DNA from: Fodinibius halophilus
GTDB lineage: Bacteria > Bacteroidota > Rhodothermia > Balneolales > Balneolaceae
NCBI RefSeq assembly: GCF_011059105.1
Contig: NZ_JAALLS010000002.1
Location: 124,001 to 188,000, forward strand
DNA length: 64,000 bases
Direction: 5' to 3'
Position 1 is the stretch's first letter, and the number at the start of each line of letters is the position of its first letter. This document shows positions 62,545 to 64,000 of this stretch, in pieces. Made by a program: the position numbers and the translations under genes. The notes beneath the pieces are model-generated. The model was not told where the DNA came from. It did not search any database and worked only from the letters and a program-made list of their open reading frames with translations.

Positions 62545-63537
62545 ATGAATTATTTCAATAGCAGTCAGTTAAGAATTAGCAACTTTTTTATCGGTATGAT
62601 GATATTCTGCAGCGTATTAACTGCATTTAGTTTTGTGACAGGCTGCGAAGGACCAGCCGGAGCAGAAGGGCCAAAGGGTGAAGAAGGGCAGGTAGGGCCT
62701 GCCGGTGAAGACGGCAGTGAAATGTATGCCGGGCAGGGTGCACCGGCATCCGACCTGGGAAGTAATGGTGATTATTATCTGGATAAGAATACGGGTGAAA
62801 TTTACGGTCCCCAAACCGATACCGGTTGGGGAACGCCCCTGATGCTACGAGGAGAAGATGGAAAAGATGGCAGTGAAATACATGCGGGAAGTGGTTCACC
62901 GGCAGATACTCTTGGAAAGATAGGTGATTATTATCTCGATCGTAGTTCGGCTAAGCTGTATGGGCCTAAGACAGACAGTGGGTGGATCTCTTTTGTTTTC
63001 TTAAAAGGTCCCAAAGGTGATCCTGGTGAAGATGGGAATGCGAATGTTATTTCGAGTGGTTGGACTCAGATTCCTGCCGGTGATTGGATGCAGAGTGGAG
63101 CCTACGAATCCCCCAATGATATTTCAACTTATCCTATTTCGGCAGCAAGCGGGGGTTGGTTTGGGTTGAGTTCCGTAGATCAACTTAATGGGGCGGTATT
63201 TGTTTATGTTAGGGGGCTGGGCAAACAGTCTGGAGGTAGAGATTCAGATGTCATGCAGTTGCCTGCGAGCGCCAAAGTATCAGGAGGCGGACAATCCGGA
63301 GGTATAGAACTGAGGTTCACACATGGTGGAGACCCCAACTATGCCATGTGGATTGTACCTAACGTTGGTTTGCAGAGCGGTGCTTGGGATACCAGCTATA
63401 TGATGAATACGTATCTGCCGGATTTAGAGTTTAAGGCCGTAGTTATTCCCGCCACTACCTATGAATCAAACGGGATACCTCCGCTTGATTTCTCGAATTA
63501 CGAAGCAGTTGTGGGTTACTATAATTTAGATAGATAA
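62545..63537 (+). CDS. collagen-like repeat lipoprotein
   Basis: 330 residues. Signal peptide with lipobox FVTGCEG (Cys about 34), then collagen-like Gly-X-Y runs (GPAGAEGPKGEEGQVGPAGEDG; GPKGDPGEDG). Two copies of a 40-residue unit lie between them, for example GSNGDYYLDKNTGEIYGP and GKIGDYYLDRSSAKLYGP, each beginning after a Ser-Glu-Ile/Met-x-Ala-Gly turn. The C-terminal half is a jelly-roll-like domain. It is probably surface-exposed and may trimerise. Confidence 0.8.
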   Translation: MNYFNSSQLRISNFFIGMMIFCSVLTAFSFVTGCEGPAGAEGPKGEEGQVGPAGEDGSEMYAGQGAPASDLGSNGDYYLDKNTGEIYGPQTDTGWGTPLMLRGEDGKDGSEIHAGSGSPADTLGKIGDYYLDRSSAKLYGPKTDSGWISFVFLKGPKGDPGEDGNANVISSGWTQIPAGDWMQSGAYESPNDISTYPISAASGGWFGLSSVDQLNGAVFVYVRGLGKQSGGRDSDVMQLPASAKVSGGGQSGGIELRFTHGGDPNYAMWIVPNVGLQSGAWDTSYMMNTYLPDLEFKAVVIPATTYESNGIPPLDFSNYEAVVGYYNLDR

Positions 63538-63558
63538 CCAAAGAATTAGGCATATTTG

Positions 63559-63590
63559 TAGGGCTCCATGTTATTAGGGAGCCCTATTTA
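63559..63590 (+). terminator. intrinsic terminator after the collagen-like gene
   Basis: TAGGGCTCC (63559-63567) pairs with GGAGCCCTA (63578-63586), followed by TTTATTTG. It starts 22 bases after the stop codon. Confidence 0.85.
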
Positions 63591-63928
63591 TTTGGATACT
63601 AGTTGGACAGTTTTGTTGGGTTTGGCTTTACTAGCAATTTTTCCTGTTTTAGCTAACTGAGCTGTTTATTGTAAGTGCTTTATAGCTACTTAGTATACCC
63701 TTCTTATTTTTGAGATAGGCACTTCTCATTGATCAATATTGGTAGCTCCTAAAAAATTTATTGTAGGTTATTTGAGGACAGGCAACCTTATAAAGGTAAA
63801 AAGGAATCTCTTGCATATAGATGATAAGAATAAGAAAAAAAGTAATTTGTCCTCTGATTAGGAAATATCACGCATAAACTGAGTGAGTCTACATTCATGC
63901 GTTACTGAATAATAAAAAATCAAGAAAA
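63591..63928. other. intergenic region, nothing recognised
   Basis: About 340 bases without a coding frame. The promoter of the gene that begins at 63929 must lie here; no consensus element stands out. Confidence 0.35.
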
Positions 63929-64000
63929 ATGGATACGTCTACAGAAGAGCAGTTGCTTAAATACGTTAAAATGGAAAATGTAAAATTAATGGCATTGTCA
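63929..64000 (+). CDS. N-terminal start of an unknown protein (partial)
   Basis: ATG at 63929 opens a frame of 24 codons to the window edge: MDTSTEEQLLKYVKMENVKL and then MALS. It begins soluble, without a signal peptide, and could be the start of a regulator or a small peptide. Too short to identify. Confidence 0.4.
   Translation, partial: MDTSTEEQLLKYVKMENVKLMALS

Overview
The window reads as chromosomal DNA of a Bacteroidota/Balneolota-type bacterium (my best guess is Balneolales). This rests on modest G+C, weak Shine-Dalgarno sequences, Bacteroidetes-style -33/-7 promoters, a GLPGLI-family protein, six-bladed-propeller and collagen-like lipoproteins, and an actinobacterial-style CysO/Mec/CysM/MoeZ cysteine pathway. 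The presence of mnmG-rsmG with two near-perfect parS sites suggests the region is not far from the replication origin. No IS element, phage or CRISPR array was recognised, but three decayed genes are present near the left end.

Layout. 1-8 kb: an end of an unknown gene, a propeller lipoprotein, a lactate dehydrogenase pseudogene, a WYL regulator, rsmG-mnmG with parS, a SulP anion transporter pseudogene, a sugar nucleotidyltransferase and a frameshifted membrane protein gene. 8-12.3 kb: a tetR-tolC-hlyD-permease export operon. 12.9-33 kb: tRNA-Asp, apaG, glutathione peroxidase, outer-membrane and housekeeping genes (manC, a PhoR/PhoB-like pair, trkA-trkH, ruvC-ruvA, coaX, marC) and an AGCS symporter. 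30.1-38.9 kb: a divergent sulfur block. The minus-strand operon encodes CysM, a Mec+-type JAMM protease, the sulfur carrier CysO and MoeZ. The plus-strand operon encodes a sulfurtransferase, sulfite reductase, sirohaem synthesis enzymes, CysH and a ferredoxin. 42-46.3 kb: an A+T-rich cassette (small LuxR-type regulator, secreted peptide, GLPGLI protein, outer-membrane barrel). 46.8-58.6 kb: a complete branched-chain amino acid locus, ilvBNC-cimA-leuACDB on the minus strand with ilvD divergent. 58.8-64 kb: an ABC exporter pair, small envelope proteins and a collagen-like lipoprotein.

The most notable content is regulatory. The 665-base gap between the two sulfur operons holds two divergent mini-ORFs made largely of cysteine codons: a 9-residue peptide with six consecutive Cys before cysM, and a 36-residue Cys/Met-rich peptide before the sulfite reduction operon. 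The second is followed by a strong intrinsic terminator and by a competing antiterminator pairing (12 of 14 positions). The ilvB operon has an analogous leader peptide, 57 residues of which 36 are Ile, Leu or Val, with many CTA codons and a following hairpin. Together these suggest that ribosome-mediated attenuation controls cysteine and branched-chain amino acid synthesis in this lineage. All functional statements are inferences from sequence reading; no database search was run.
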